Shown: in pieces, positions 8,318 through 16,304 of the stretch
Layout of the letters: each line of letters begins with the position of its first letter
How positions within the stretch are numbered: position 1 is the first letter of the stretch
Assembly: GCA_023426505.1 (NCBI GenBank)
Contig: JAFAAP010000041.1
Location: 1 to 32,565, forward strand
DNA length: 32,565 bases
Direction: 5' to 3'
Source of the DNA: Pseudomonadota bacterium
Lineage (GTDB): Bacteria; Pseudomonadota; Alphaproteobacteria; Rhizobiales; Beijerinckiaceae
Made by a program: the position numbers and the translations under genes
Notes under the pieces: generated by a model
Databases searched by the model: none
Told to the model about the DNA's origin: nothing
The model's input: only the letters and a program-made list of their open reading frames with translations

Positions 8318-9385
8318 TCAGTCCTTCGGCGGAGTTGTGCTCTTCAGAAATTCGGCAATAGCGTCGAAGGCCTCGTCCCCTTCCTTCAGTAGTCCGGGAA
8401 AGAAGTAATAGCCGTGCGGCATCCGCTCGCGCACGAACGAGACGACCCGATCGTTGCCGCTGTCCCGCAGCTTCCTCACGAAGGCGAGATTGTCGTCGAG
8501 GATCGGGTCCGCCGTTCCCGACACTACTATCGTCGGCGGATATCCCCGCAGATCAGCCAGTGCGGGACTGACATGCGGGTGGGACCAGTTTCGATAATGA
8601 ACCGCATAGGCACCACGGATATAGCCGACGAAGGCGGTGTCGTAGATGATGCCGAGCGGTGCAAGGCGCTCGAAGGATTCATGCTCCTCCACGAAGAAGC
8701 TCGTGATCGGGCACATAAGAATCGCTGCCTCTGGCGGAGACCCTCCCTCGTCCCTGATCTTGATCGGCAGGGCGGCCGCCATGTTGCCACCGGCCGAGTC
8801 ACCGCCGACGGCGATCCATAACGGATTCCCACCGACATCGCGTCCGTTCTGCCGCAGCCAACCGAAGACCACAGCGCAATCGTCGAGGCCGGCCGGAAAC
8901 GGCCACTCCGGGGCGAGGCGATAATTGACGCTCACCACCACCATTCTGTTGTCCGATGCTATGCGGCTCGTGATGTAGGCCGTGTCCTCCGAACTGCCGA
9001 CCGTGAATCCACCGCCATGGGCGTAGAGCATCATCGGCAGGTGCTCGTCGGATTGCGGCCTATAAATCTGGCAGCGAATGGAGCCTGCTGCCGACGGGAC
9101 GTGGATTTCCGAAACCTCGATCTCCGGGTAGAGCTGCGAGGCGCTGGGAGGAAGGTCGGCGGGGTCGATGCTATGGCTGATATAACCATGCCGCACCGGC
9201 TGAATCATGATGTCCCGCAAAGTCAGGGGTGTCCGCATCTTGGCGAGAAGCTGAAAGTAGCGAGCAGCCGGATCCAATGGATCGATATAGGACACACCCG
9301 GACCGTCGGTTCGTTGGTCAACAGGCGTCGTCAGGGACTTGGCGCCGGCAGCGTCATCGTTCATTTGCATGGCTCCATCAGGCAT
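8318..9385 (-). CDS. Alpha/beta hydrolase, hormone-sensitive lipase (HSL / bacterial family IV) type
   Basis: Carboxylesterase of 355 residues if started at ATG 9385. ATGs at 9370 and 9364 are alternatives, and the latter two follow a GGAG. The oxyanion motif HGGG is at 123-126, the nucleophile elbow GGDSAGG at 194-200 (Ser197), the acid is probably Asp293 in TADPILDD, and the base is His324 in MPHGYYF. This set of motifs defines the HSL esterase family, which hydrolyses short acyl esters. No signal peptide, so cytoplasmic. The substrate cannot be told from sequence. A perfect inverted repeat covers the candidate start sites and may control expression. Confidence 0.88.
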   Translation of the reverse strand: MPDGAMQMNDDAAGAKSLTTPVDQRTDGPGVSYIDPLDPAARYFQLLAKMRTPLTLRDIMIQPVRHGYISHSIDPADLPPSASQLYPEIEVSEIHVPSAAGSIRCQIYRPQSDEHLPMMLYAHGGGFTVGSSEDTAYITSRIASDNRMVVVSVNYRLAPEWPFPAGLDDCAVVFGWLRQNGRDVGGNPLWIAVGGDSAGGNMAAALPIKIRDEGGSPPEAAILMCPITSFFVEEHESFERLAPLGIIYDTAFVGYIRGAYAVHYRNWSHPHVSPALADLRGYPPTIVVSGTADPILDDNLAFVRKLRDSGNDRVVSFVRERMPHGYYFFPGLLKEGDEAFDAIAEFLKSTTPPKD

Positions 9386-9400
9386 CGTCCCGATGGAGCC
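9371..9400. repeat. Inverted repeat over the hydrolase start region
   Basis: GGCTCCATC (9371-9379) and GATGGAGCC (9392-9400) are exact 9-base reverse complements around a 12-base centre. In the minus-strand mRNA the stem would contain the GGAG in front of ATG 9370, and ATG 9385 would sit in the loop. It could be an mRNA switch that masks initiation, or an operator for a dimeric regulator. Confidence 0.5.
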
Positions 9401-9493
9401 TAAAGGGACGATACGCCGCTGACATCTGGCAGAATAGCTTGATGGGCGACCCTGAGTGATTAGGCATAAGGTCTAAGAGGCCTTTGCGATGTC

Positions 9494-10810
9494 CTAGTCC
9501 AGAGGCTCGGCCTTCGAAGCGTCCTGGTCCGAGTTCGCCTGCATCGCAACACCGCTGATCAGTGACATTACCGGCGACGGCGAGCCCGGAATCCCATTGC
9601 GGCGCACCTCCACGATGTCGCCTGGCAGAAGGCGGGTCGACATGTCGGCTTTGACAATCTCTTCCTTCCCGCCCCGGGTGCGCAGGATGGCAACGGCATA
9701 ACTTGCGTCGGCCATGCCCATCAGCGCCGCTCGGCTTTGCTGGAAGCGGGTCTCGCGCAACTCCTGAGCAACCGGAATCGTGATGTCGAGCTCCTGGAGA
9801 CGCGAACGAGTCTCCTGCAGCTCCGTCATGGTCCGGCGCATATACTCGTTCTCGGCCTCCTGCATCCGGACGCCGATCTCCCCGATGCTGTTGTCGAGCC
9901 GCGCCATGTCGGCAGCGAAACGCGCGAGATTGCCCTTATGACGTGCCTCCTCCCGCTGCAGTTCGATCATGGCATAGCGGCGGGCCAATCCGGTGGCGAC
10001 GAGCTTGTTGTAGTCGGCGATATGTTCCTGAAGGAGCTCGAGCTGCTTCTGCTCGGCGTCCGCCTGGGCGCGAACACCGGTAATCTCCGCTTCGAGGCGC
10101 GGCTTCTGGTCCCGAAGCAGACGTAGGGTCTGCTCATGCCCGGCCCGCTGGACGGCTAGGAGATCCTGCTCCTCCTTGAAGATGCGCGCCACATCCGGAT
10201 CATCGCGTGAGTAGGCCGCATCACGCGGAAGATCGAACTTCGCTGAGCCGAGGCGCTGGGCCTCCAGGCGGAACCGGCGGATGAAAAGGGCACGATGCGT
10301 CGCCTGAGCGACTTGCAGGCGTTCGTCTGCCTGAAGGAACTCCGACCGGTTGCCGGCCACCGCCTGCTCCTGCATCCCAATTCCCCCCGCGAGGGCGACG
10401 GCGCTCAGGACCGATGCGCCATAGCGATAGGGATAGCTGCCGGGCGACCTCACGTCTCCTAGGATGTAGACGGGACGTTGTTCGTTGATCTTGAGGCTCA
10501 CGATCGGTCGATCGATGAACCCCTCTGCAAGCCGCTGGGTGATGCGCTTCTCCGCCTCGCCCAACGTCAGATCCTGTACGGCGATGGCGCCAATGAGAGG
10601 GATCGTTACCGAGCCTGCCCCATCGACGATGAAATCGCCTGAAATTTCTGGCTGTTGGAAGACGATGACCTGAATCCGATCCCCGGGTGCAAGCTGCTGC
10701 GGGCCCGCCCCCTCAGCGGCCTCAGCATACTTAGTGGGCAGCAACATGATCCAACTGAGGAGAGCCGCGCACGTGAGCGAGAGGATAAGGGAACGAGGTG
10801 CGCGAGCCAT
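9494..10810 (-). CDS. ExoF-like polysaccharide export protein (OPX family)
   Basis: Exported protein of 438 residues for exopolysaccharide secretion. Residues 1-32 are a signal peptide (SLILSLTCAALLSWIMLLP). The Poly_export domain follows (LAPGDRIQVIVFQQPEISGD, IPLIGAIAVQDLTLGEAEKR). Next comes an SLBB-like domain (YILGDVRSPGSYPYRYGASV, then LSAVALAGGI). Residues about 160-350 form a long charged coiled coil, as in ExoF of Sinorhizobium rather than the shorter Wza. The C-terminal part has LPGDIVEVRR, a second soluble ligand-binding-like stretch. ATG 10810 has AAGGGA upstream. No glycosyltransferases or polymerase are next to it in this window, so it is an isolated export gene or the end of a cluster that has been broken up. 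Confidence 0.86.
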   Translation of the reverse strand: MARAPRSLILSLTCAALLSWIMLLPTKYAEAAEGAGPQQLAPGDRIQVIVFQQPEISGDFIVDGAGSVTIPLIGAIAVQDLTLGEAEKRITQRLAEGFIDRPIVSLKINEQRPVYILGDVRSPGSYPYRYGASVLSAVALAGGIGMQEQAVAGNRSEFLQADERLQVAQATHRALFIRRFRLEAQRLGSAKFDLPRDAAYSRDDPDVARIFKEEQDLLAVQRAGHEQTLRLLRDQKPRLEAEITGVRAQADAEQKQLELLQEHIADYNKLVATGLARRYAMIELQREEARHKGNLARFAADMARLDNSIGEIGVRMQEAENEYMRRTMTELQETRSRLQELDITIPVAQELRETRFQQSRAALMGMADASYAVAILRTRGGKEEIVKADMSTRLLPGDIVEVRRNGIPGSPSPVMSLISGVAMQANSDQDASKAEPLD

Positions 10811-11193
10811 GGCAGCTATCCCTTCGGCTGATGCAGTCTCGCAAATGCGACGACAGGCATGATGATGAATGCCCCCACGAGCGGAGCAAAGTCCGGACGA
10901 GCCGGCTCAGGATTCGATTTTGTAGAGTAAGCGTTGGGCCTCTGGCCGTGGCGGCAATTCCGGACAGCCTCGGCCCGCCGACCAAAGTACCTCCTATGAG
11001 TGGTGTCCGTGCTGCTGCCTCGCACGCATCAGTGCCCCGGCGTTTCGGCATACAGAGATTCAGCAATGATGTTATGAAACTACGTTTTTATGTGCCGAAA
11101 ATCACAAGATTTGAGCTGATATGCCTGATGCCGCATCGCACAACTCTTCTTTTCCAATTAGTGTAAGGCCTTCGTAGGAGCCAGGGTGGAGTA
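10811..11193. other. Intergenic region between divergent exoF-like and cyclase-ATPase genes
   Basis: A 383-base gap that must hold the promoters of both flanking genes. Its right part (about 11067-11160) is distinctly AT-rich compared with the surroundings. TTTCGGCA (11043-11050) and TGCCGAAA (11093-11100) form a perfect 8-base inverted repeat about 50 bases apart, near five helical turns; chance is not excluded. On the minus strand a short frame ends at 10816 with a hydrophobic tail (APLVGAFIIMPVVAFARL), six bases before the exoF-like start; it may be a gene remnant. No -35/-10 pair could be assigned with confidence. Confidence 0.4.
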
Positions 11194-14100
11194 ATGGCGA
11201 AGCCCGCTGGAACGAAGCCGTCACAGCAGACTGTCGATGCGATCACGGGCGAGCGCCGCCAAGTGACGGCGTTCTTCTACGACATCGTCGGATCGACGGA
11301 GATTTTGCAGACGCTCGATCCTGAAGATTTCGGTATTCTTCAACGCCGGATCCATAGCGAAGCAGCCGCGGCCATTCGGGGCAATGGCGGCTACCTCGAA
11401 AGTCTGCACGGGGATGGCGGATCTGCCTACTTCGGTTTTCCCGTGTCATTGGAAGATGCGGCCGAGTCCGCCGTCTCGGCGGCGCTGGAGCTGGTCGCCC
11501 GGTGCAAAGCCGCCGGGGAAAGCGTCGTCCGGGGAACACCCTTGCGAGTCCGTGTAGGGATCGCCACCGGCACTGTGGTGATCTCGGACCTGAGCGGGGC
11601 GGACCTGCCGCTGACGAAGGAGGTGATCGGGATCACGCCGGCTCTGGCGGCTCGCATTCAGTCGGAGGCAGAACCGAACAGCATTGCGGTCTCCGACACG
11701 ACATATCGCCTGACGCACGGGGCCTTCGACTTCGAGCTCCTTGGCGAGCGGCGCCTGAAGGGCTTGGTCGAACCCGTGCGCCTTTGGAAGCCCGTTGCCC
11801 GTCGCGACCCGATAGATCGGTTCTCCACGTCGGGTCGCGTGCTCGCTCCTCTCGTCGGCCGAGAAGAAGAGCTGGCGCTCTGTAGAGATCGATGGCTCAA
11901 GGCGCAGGAGGGCCATGGTCAGGTCATCCTTCTCGTCGGCGAAGCCGGTATCGGCAAGTCACGTCTGGTCGCCGAACTGCGTCAGGGATTGACGCCTTCG
12001 GAGGCGGGGGTCCGAATTCTTCAGTGTCTTTCGCGGGGCAATGGTCGTCCCCTTCACCCGTTTCTCGACATGCTTCGGCACCAAACCCATCATGACAGGC
12101 CGGGATCGACCAGTCTCGCGAAGGACGAAATCCTTGGTTCCCTGCTTAGTGATAGAGTGGCGATCAGTGACGACGCAGCAAACGTTCTTGCCTTCCTGTC
12201 CGGAGGCGCCGCCTTGCCGATGGACAATCCCGAGCCCGTGGAACGCACGGCGGATGAACTCCGCCAATCGGGACTCGATGCGGTCTTCGATGTTCTAAAA
12301 GGCTGGTCGCGGCACAAGCCGCAATTGGTCCTCCTTGAAGACATTCATTGGGCAGATACACTGACGCAGGAGTTGATCGATCAGCTTGCGGATCAGATTA
12401 AACAGTTTCCGATCCTCGCCGTTTTGACCTCTCGGGACGATACCGTCCTCGGTGGCGGCGATCATAACAATGTTCTGTCCATCACATTACCCCACTTGGA
12501 AGCATCCCACACGCCGAAGCTTCTCGAGGCAATTTGGGAGCATCCTCTCCCCCCAGGCCTAGCATCATTCGTTCATGACAGGAGCGACGGCATTCCGCTC
12601 TTTGCGGAGGAACTAGGCACGCTGTTCAAGGAACGGTTCGGAGGCACAGCCTCGACCGTCAGAGATTGGAGCAAGGTGCTGCACGAAGGCAGCATCGTGA
12701 CCGTCCAGGATCTCGTGTCGGCGAGGCTCGCGGCTCTCGGACCGACACGCCGGATTGCGCAGGTTGCAAGCGTCATCGGGCGGGATTTCTCTGGAAGTCT
12801 CCTCAAGAGGCTCGTTGATGGCGAAGACGAAGCGGCTTCCCTCGACGATGCATTGGCGCAGCTGATCCACGCCAGGATCGTTCAGTGTCAGGAGGCGAAC
12901 GATGTCGAGGTCTTCCGCTTCCGGCATGCATTGATCCAAGAAGCGGCATACGACAGCCTCCTGCGCGTCGATCGTCGGCGCCTACATGGTCGGCTGGTCG
13001 ACCTCGTGATGAATGGCGATGTTGCGCCACCTCCCGACGAGGTTACAGCCTGGCATTGCGAGCAGGCAGGGCGATGGATCGAGGGAGCACGCTATGCCGT
13101 GAAGGCTGCCGAGGATTATGCCCTTCGGTCGGCTATTCGTGAGGCGGATCAACTGCTCGCCCGTGCAGAGGAGGATCTATCGCATTGCGAAGCGGGCCCG
13201 GACGTGGACGAGCTTTCCCTTCAACTCCTAGCCGCAAGAGGGCCTATTGCCATCGCTCTGTTTGGAAAAGGCTCACCGGAAGCGCGCGCGGTCTATGACC
13301 AGGGTGTCGCGATCTGCCGCCGTCGCGAGGTTGAAGACCGTGAGCGTTGGTTTCCCCTCTACTGGGGCTGGTGGTACACTTCACCGGACCGGCAGACGAA
13401 GCGGAGTCGGGCAGAGGTTCTGATCAGCGATCTCGACAAAGCCAACGACCCTGAGATCAGACTCCAAGCCCTGCATTGCGCCTGGGCTGCGAATTTCCAC
13501 GCCGGACAGCACCACCTGTGCCTAGACTGCATCAACAAAGGCCTTGCCCTCTATGAGTCCGACCGCGGCCGCATCAGCCGTGCGCGATACGGTGGCCACG
13601 ATGCCAGTGTCTGCGGCCTCGGAGAGCGGGCGCAACTTCTCTGGCTTGTGGGAGACAATGAGGGCGCCAACGAAAGCATGACCCAAGCAATGTCATGGGC
13701 CGAAGCTACGGATCATCCTGGGAGCCTCTGCCATGCGCTAGACAACGCAATCCTCCTGGCAAGCTATCAGCACGATGCATCCAAGGTGTCCTATCTCGCG
13801 CAGAGAATGAGGGCGCTTGCGGACGAACACGACCTGCCGGAAGTGCGCGCCAAGAGCCGCATCTTTTCCGGTTGGGCGCATGCACTTCTAGGATCTCTCG
13901 AGGCCGGATTGCTTGAGTTCGAAGAGGGCATGAAAGCCCATCGCGCCATCGGAACGGACGAGGACATGCCCGTCTACTGCAGCCTGTGGGCCGAGCTTCT
14001 CGTCAAGTCGCAGCAGCCCGACAAAGCGCTGACGATCCTCACCAGAGCGATTGCGGAGGCCGAGCGGGCGGGCAATGTCGTATGGCTTCCAGAGCTATAC

Positions 14101-14262
14101 CGGCTCCGCGCTGCTACACGGCAAGCCCATCGACCGGACGAGACCTTGTCCTCGCAGGATCTCGACCGCGCCATATCGCTGGCTGAAGAACAGGGTGCAG
14201 CTGCCCTTGCTGCGAGGGCCCGCACGGATCGTACGCGCTTCGCGAGTCAAGGCTGGCAATGA
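11194..14262 (+). CDS. Cyclase-homology domain / AAA ATPase / TPR signalling protein
   Basis: Large multidomain protein of 1022 residues and first gene of the YcaO-TfuA run; ATG 11194 follows GGTGGAG. Residues about 20-200 are a class III nucleotidyl cyclase domain (FFYDIVGST, HGDGGSAYFG, VRVGIATG). The metal aspartates Asp30 and Asp74 and Arg154 are kept. The purine-selecting lysine is Ser70 (ESLHGDG, family pattern AKxMGDG), and the transition-state asparagine is Ala150 (ITPALAAR, family pattern TPNLAAR). An AAA_16/STAND-like ATPase follows, with Walker A GEAGIGKS (249-256) and Walker B LVLLEDIHWAD (378-388). The C-terminal 400 or so residues are helical and TPR-like. No membrane segment. 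Such proteins are usually cytoplasmic signal-responsive ATPases. The stop overlaps the ycaO start by 4 bases, which ties it to the modification genes. I infer a regulatory or scaffold role. Confidence 0.88.
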   Translation: MAKPAGTKPSQQTVDAITGERRQVTAFFYDIVGSTEILQTLDPEDFGILQRRIHSEAAAAIRGNGGYLESLHGDGGSAYFGFPVSLEDAAESAVSAALELVARCKAAGESVVRGTPLRVRVGIATGTVVISDLSGADLPLTKEVIGITPALAARIQSEAEPNSIAVSDTTYRLTHGAFDFELLGERRLKGLVEPVRLWKPVARRDPIDRFSTSGRVLAPLVGREEELALCRDRWLKAQEGHGQVILLVGEAGIGKSRLVAELRQGLTPSEAGVRILQCLSRGNGRPLHPFLDMLRHQTHHDRPGSTSLAKDEILGSLLSDRVAISDDAANVLAFLSGGAALPMDNPEPVERTADELRQSGLDAVFDVLKGWSRHKPQLVLLEDIHWADTLTQELIDQLADQIKQFPILAVLTSRDDTVLGGGDHNNVLSITLPHLEASHTPKLLEAIWEHPLPPGLASFVHDRSDGIPLFAEELGTLFKERFGGTASTVRDWSKVLHEGSIVTVQDLVSARLAALGPTRRIAQVASVIGRDFSGSLLKRLVDGEDEAASLDDALAQLIHARIVQCQEANDVEVFRFRHALIQEAAYDSLLRVDRRRLHGRLVDLVMNGDVAPPPDEVTAWHCEQAGRWIEGARYAVKAAEDYALRSAIREADQLLARAEEDLSHCEAGPDVDELSLQLLAARGPIAIALFGKGSPEARAVYDQGVAICRRREVEDRERWFPLYWGWWYTSPDRQTKRSRAEVLISDLDKANDPEIRLQALHCAWAANFHAGQHHLCLDCINKGLALYESDRGRISRARYGGHDASVCGLGERAQLLWLVGDNEGANESMTQAMSWAEATDHPGSLCHALDNAILLASYQHDASKVSYLAQRMRALADEHDLPEVRAKSRIFSGWAHALLGSLEAGLLEFEEGMKAHRAIGTDEDMPVYCSLWAELLVKSQQPDKALTILTRAIAEAERAGNVVWLPELYRLRAATRQAHRPDETLSSQDLDRAISLAEEQGAAALAARARTDRTRFASQGWQ

Positions 14263-15473
14263 GAGCAGGTCTTGCGCCGCCTGCATCATCAGTGTCGCAC
14301 AGCCTGAAGCGGCTCGGCGACGGCCGCGAGAATGGCCCGAACGATGCCGCTGAGGCTTGGCTCCGACAACTGGTGCGCCGAAGTCAAGACATCGGCGTGA
14401 CCCGGATCGGATCGATCACGCGCTTGGATCGCGTCGGCATACCCGTCGTCCAGGCGGTGCGGCCTCTCTCGCTCTCCAATGCCGTAAGCCAAGGCAAGGG
14501 TCTCTCTTGGCCCCAGGCAATGGCTTCCGCCATGATGGAGGCCATGGAGAGCTGGGCTGGCGAAAATATTCCCACTGAGCGGCTTACATTGGCTACGACC
14601 GAGAGCCTGGGGACCGCCATTCGAGAACTTTATGCTTCCTGCCTCGTCGACGAGGCGCCCGAAAACTGGGCTCGGCATCCTATAACCTGGATCGAAGGCT
14701 GGAACCTCTTCACCGACGAGCCGGTGCTGGTGCCTTCGGCGCTCGTCGATACCGTCTATACACTTCCATCCCCGCATCCCATCATGTTCCCACGAACGAC
14801 CACAGGGCTCGGTGCCGGTCGGACGATACTCCAGGCCATCGTTCAGGCCGCGCTGGAGGTGCTGGAGCGTGACGCGATCGCCGAGGCGCACAAGACCCAG
14901 AATTTCTTCGACCTGCATCAGACCAGCCTCCCGGATGAAAGCACCGAAGCCTGTGGAAGGCTGATCGATGCGGTCAGAAACGCCGGCCTCCTCTGCGGTC
15001 TCTGGCAGGCGCCCATCGATCACGACCTGCCAGTCTTCTGGTGTCACCTCATGGAGCGGGGCCCGCCCGACGAACTCGTGCCCCTGCCGAGCGAAGGCTT
15101 CGGGTGCGGTTGGACGCACGTGGACGCGGCCGCCAAGGCCATTCTCGAGGCGTGCCAAGCTCGGGCCACGGCAATCTCGGGCGCGCGGGAGGATCTTACA
15201 CGCCAGCATTATCCCGCCGTGCATGACCGATCGCATCTCGCGGAATGGCGCGAGCAGCTGTCAGCGCCCTGGCGGCTCCGCGTGTTTCCCACGGGCGGGA
15301 CTGGCCCCGGAGCACCCCACGTCGACCGGGTGCAGCGGGTTCTTGGTGCTTTGCGCAAGGCCGGTGCACGCGCAGCCGTGATCGTTCCGCTCCTAAGCGA
15401 CCAAGAGAGCGAGGTTCATGTGGTCCGTCTCGTGGCCCCTCACCTGCGGCTCAATCCGAGGAACAGGCAATGA
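14259..15473 (+). CDS. YcaO-domain protein (peptide-backbone cyclodehydratase/thioamide synthase type)
   Basis: YcaO enzyme of 404 residues. YcaO proteins use ATP to activate backbone amides, yielding azolines, thioamides or amidines. Visible family blocks are TRIGSITRLDRVGIPVVQAV (48-67), the ATP-site helix MMEAMESWAGE (92-102), LERDAIAEAH (202-211), and EACQARATAISGAREDL (297-313), which matches the conserved E-x-x-Q-x-R...GAREDL block. The C-terminus (LRLNPRNRQ) lacks the PxPxP tail of azoline-forming YcaOs. The next gene encodes TfuA, the partner used in thioamidation of methyl-coenzyme M reductase and of thiovarsolin-type RiPPs. ATG 14259 overlaps the upstream stop by 4 bases, and its own stop overlaps tfuA by 4 bases. 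The substrate is not known. No separate E1-like or dehydrogenase gene is present nearby. Confidence 0.93.
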   Translation: MRAGLAPPASSVSHSLKRLGDGRENGPNDAAEAWLRQLVRRSQDIGVTRIGSITRLDRVGIPVVQAVRPLSLSNAVSQGKGLSWPQAMASAMMEAMESWAGENIPTERLTLATTESLGTAIRELYASCLVDEAPENWARHPITWIEGWNLFTDEPVLVPSALVDTVYTLPSPHPIMFPRTTTGLGAGRTILQAIVQAALEVLERDAIAEAHKTQNFFDLHQTSLPDESTEACGRLIDAVRNAGLLCGLWQAPIDHDLPVFWCHLMERGPPDELVPLPSEGFGCGWTHVDAAAKAILEACQARATAISGAREDLTRQHYPAVHDRSHLAEWREQLSAPWRLRVFPTGGTGPGAPHVDRVQRVLGALRKAGARAAVIVPLLSDQESEVHVVRLVAPHLRLNPRNRQ

Positions 15474-16228
15474 CGAACAGGATCATCGTTTTTCTCGGGC
15501 CGTCCCTTGACCAGAACGAAGCGCCTCGCATTCTCGACGCGATCTATCAGCCGCCTGCCGCACAGGGGGATGTCGTGCGTGCCGTCATGTCGCTCAAGGC
15601 AGATTGCATCGTGCTCATCGACGGCGTCTTTGCGACGGCTCCGGCCGTTCGCCACAAGGAGATCCTTTGGGCCCTGGACCGAGGAGTTCACGTTTACGGA
15701 GCCTCCAGCATGGGAGCTCTGCGGGCCGCCGAGTTGCATGCCTACGGAATGGAGGGGCATGGTCTCATCTATCGCTGGTACCGGGCGATACCTCTTGCCG
15801 ATGACGACGAGGTGGCGGTCGCGATGATGCCCGCCGAACTGGGATCCCAGGCCCTCAGCGACGCACTGATCGACATCCGCCTGACACTTCGCCGCGCAGA
15901 GCGATCCAGGATCATATCGTCGGCGATGCGGAGACGGCTCGAAGCTACGGCTCGAGATCTGCACTTCATCGATCGGACCTACACGGCCCTGTTCGACAAA
16001 GCGCGAAGGCTGCTGCCGAAAGACGAGGAGGCCGTGATCCATCTTCTGGAAACATGGGTGGACGAGCATGCCGTTCGACAGAAGCGAGAGGATGCAATCA
16101 GCCTTCTGCATCATGTTGCATCACGGCGTTTCACTAGAGCTCCCGTTGAGACCGCCCCCTTTCGTATGACCGAGGCCTGGGCCAACGATCTCGATGCTGC
16201 CGGATTATTCTCGGAAAATATACTTTAG
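15470..16228 (+). CDS. TfuA-like protein, partner of YcaO
   Basis: TfuA-domain protein of 252 residues; ATG 15470 overlaps the ycaO stop by 4 bases. The core domain runs about 45-120, with LIDGVFATAPAVRHKEIL (49-66), YGASSMGALRAAELHAYGM (76-94) and DDDEVAV (111-117), all family hallmarks. The C-terminal half is helical and charged. TfuA was named for trifolitoxin biosynthesis in Rhizobium. In characterised thioamidation systems it is thought to deliver sulfur to YcaO. Tight coupling to ycaO argues that they form one enzyme. A longer in-frame extension upstream of 15470 exists, but it would overlap ycaO and shows no homology. Confidence 0.93.
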   Translation: MTNRIIVFLGPSLDQNEAPRILDAIYQPPAAQGDVVRAVMSLKADCIVLIDGVFATAPAVRHKEILWALDRGVHVYGASSMGALRAAELHAYGMEGHGLIYRWYRAIPLADDDEVAVAMMPAELGSQALSDALIDIRLTLRRAERSRIISSAMRRRLEATARDLHFIDRTYTALFDKARRLLPKDEEAVIHLLETWVDEHAVRQKREDAISLLHHVASRRFTRAPVETAPFRMTEAWANDLDAAGLFSENIL

Positions 16229-16304
16229 GATAGACTATACTCCATCGACTTCAACCTGACGATGTGGGACATTTCCCTTGCGGAATCGCATGGGGAAGCC
16301 CGGC

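Noticed and set aside
10816..11025. Minus-strand frame of up to 69 codons with hydrophobic C-terminus APLVGAFIIMPVVAFARL just before the exoF-like gene
   Set aside because: The N-terminal part looks non-coding, no plausible start or ribosome site was found, and no family is recognised; at most a gene remnant.
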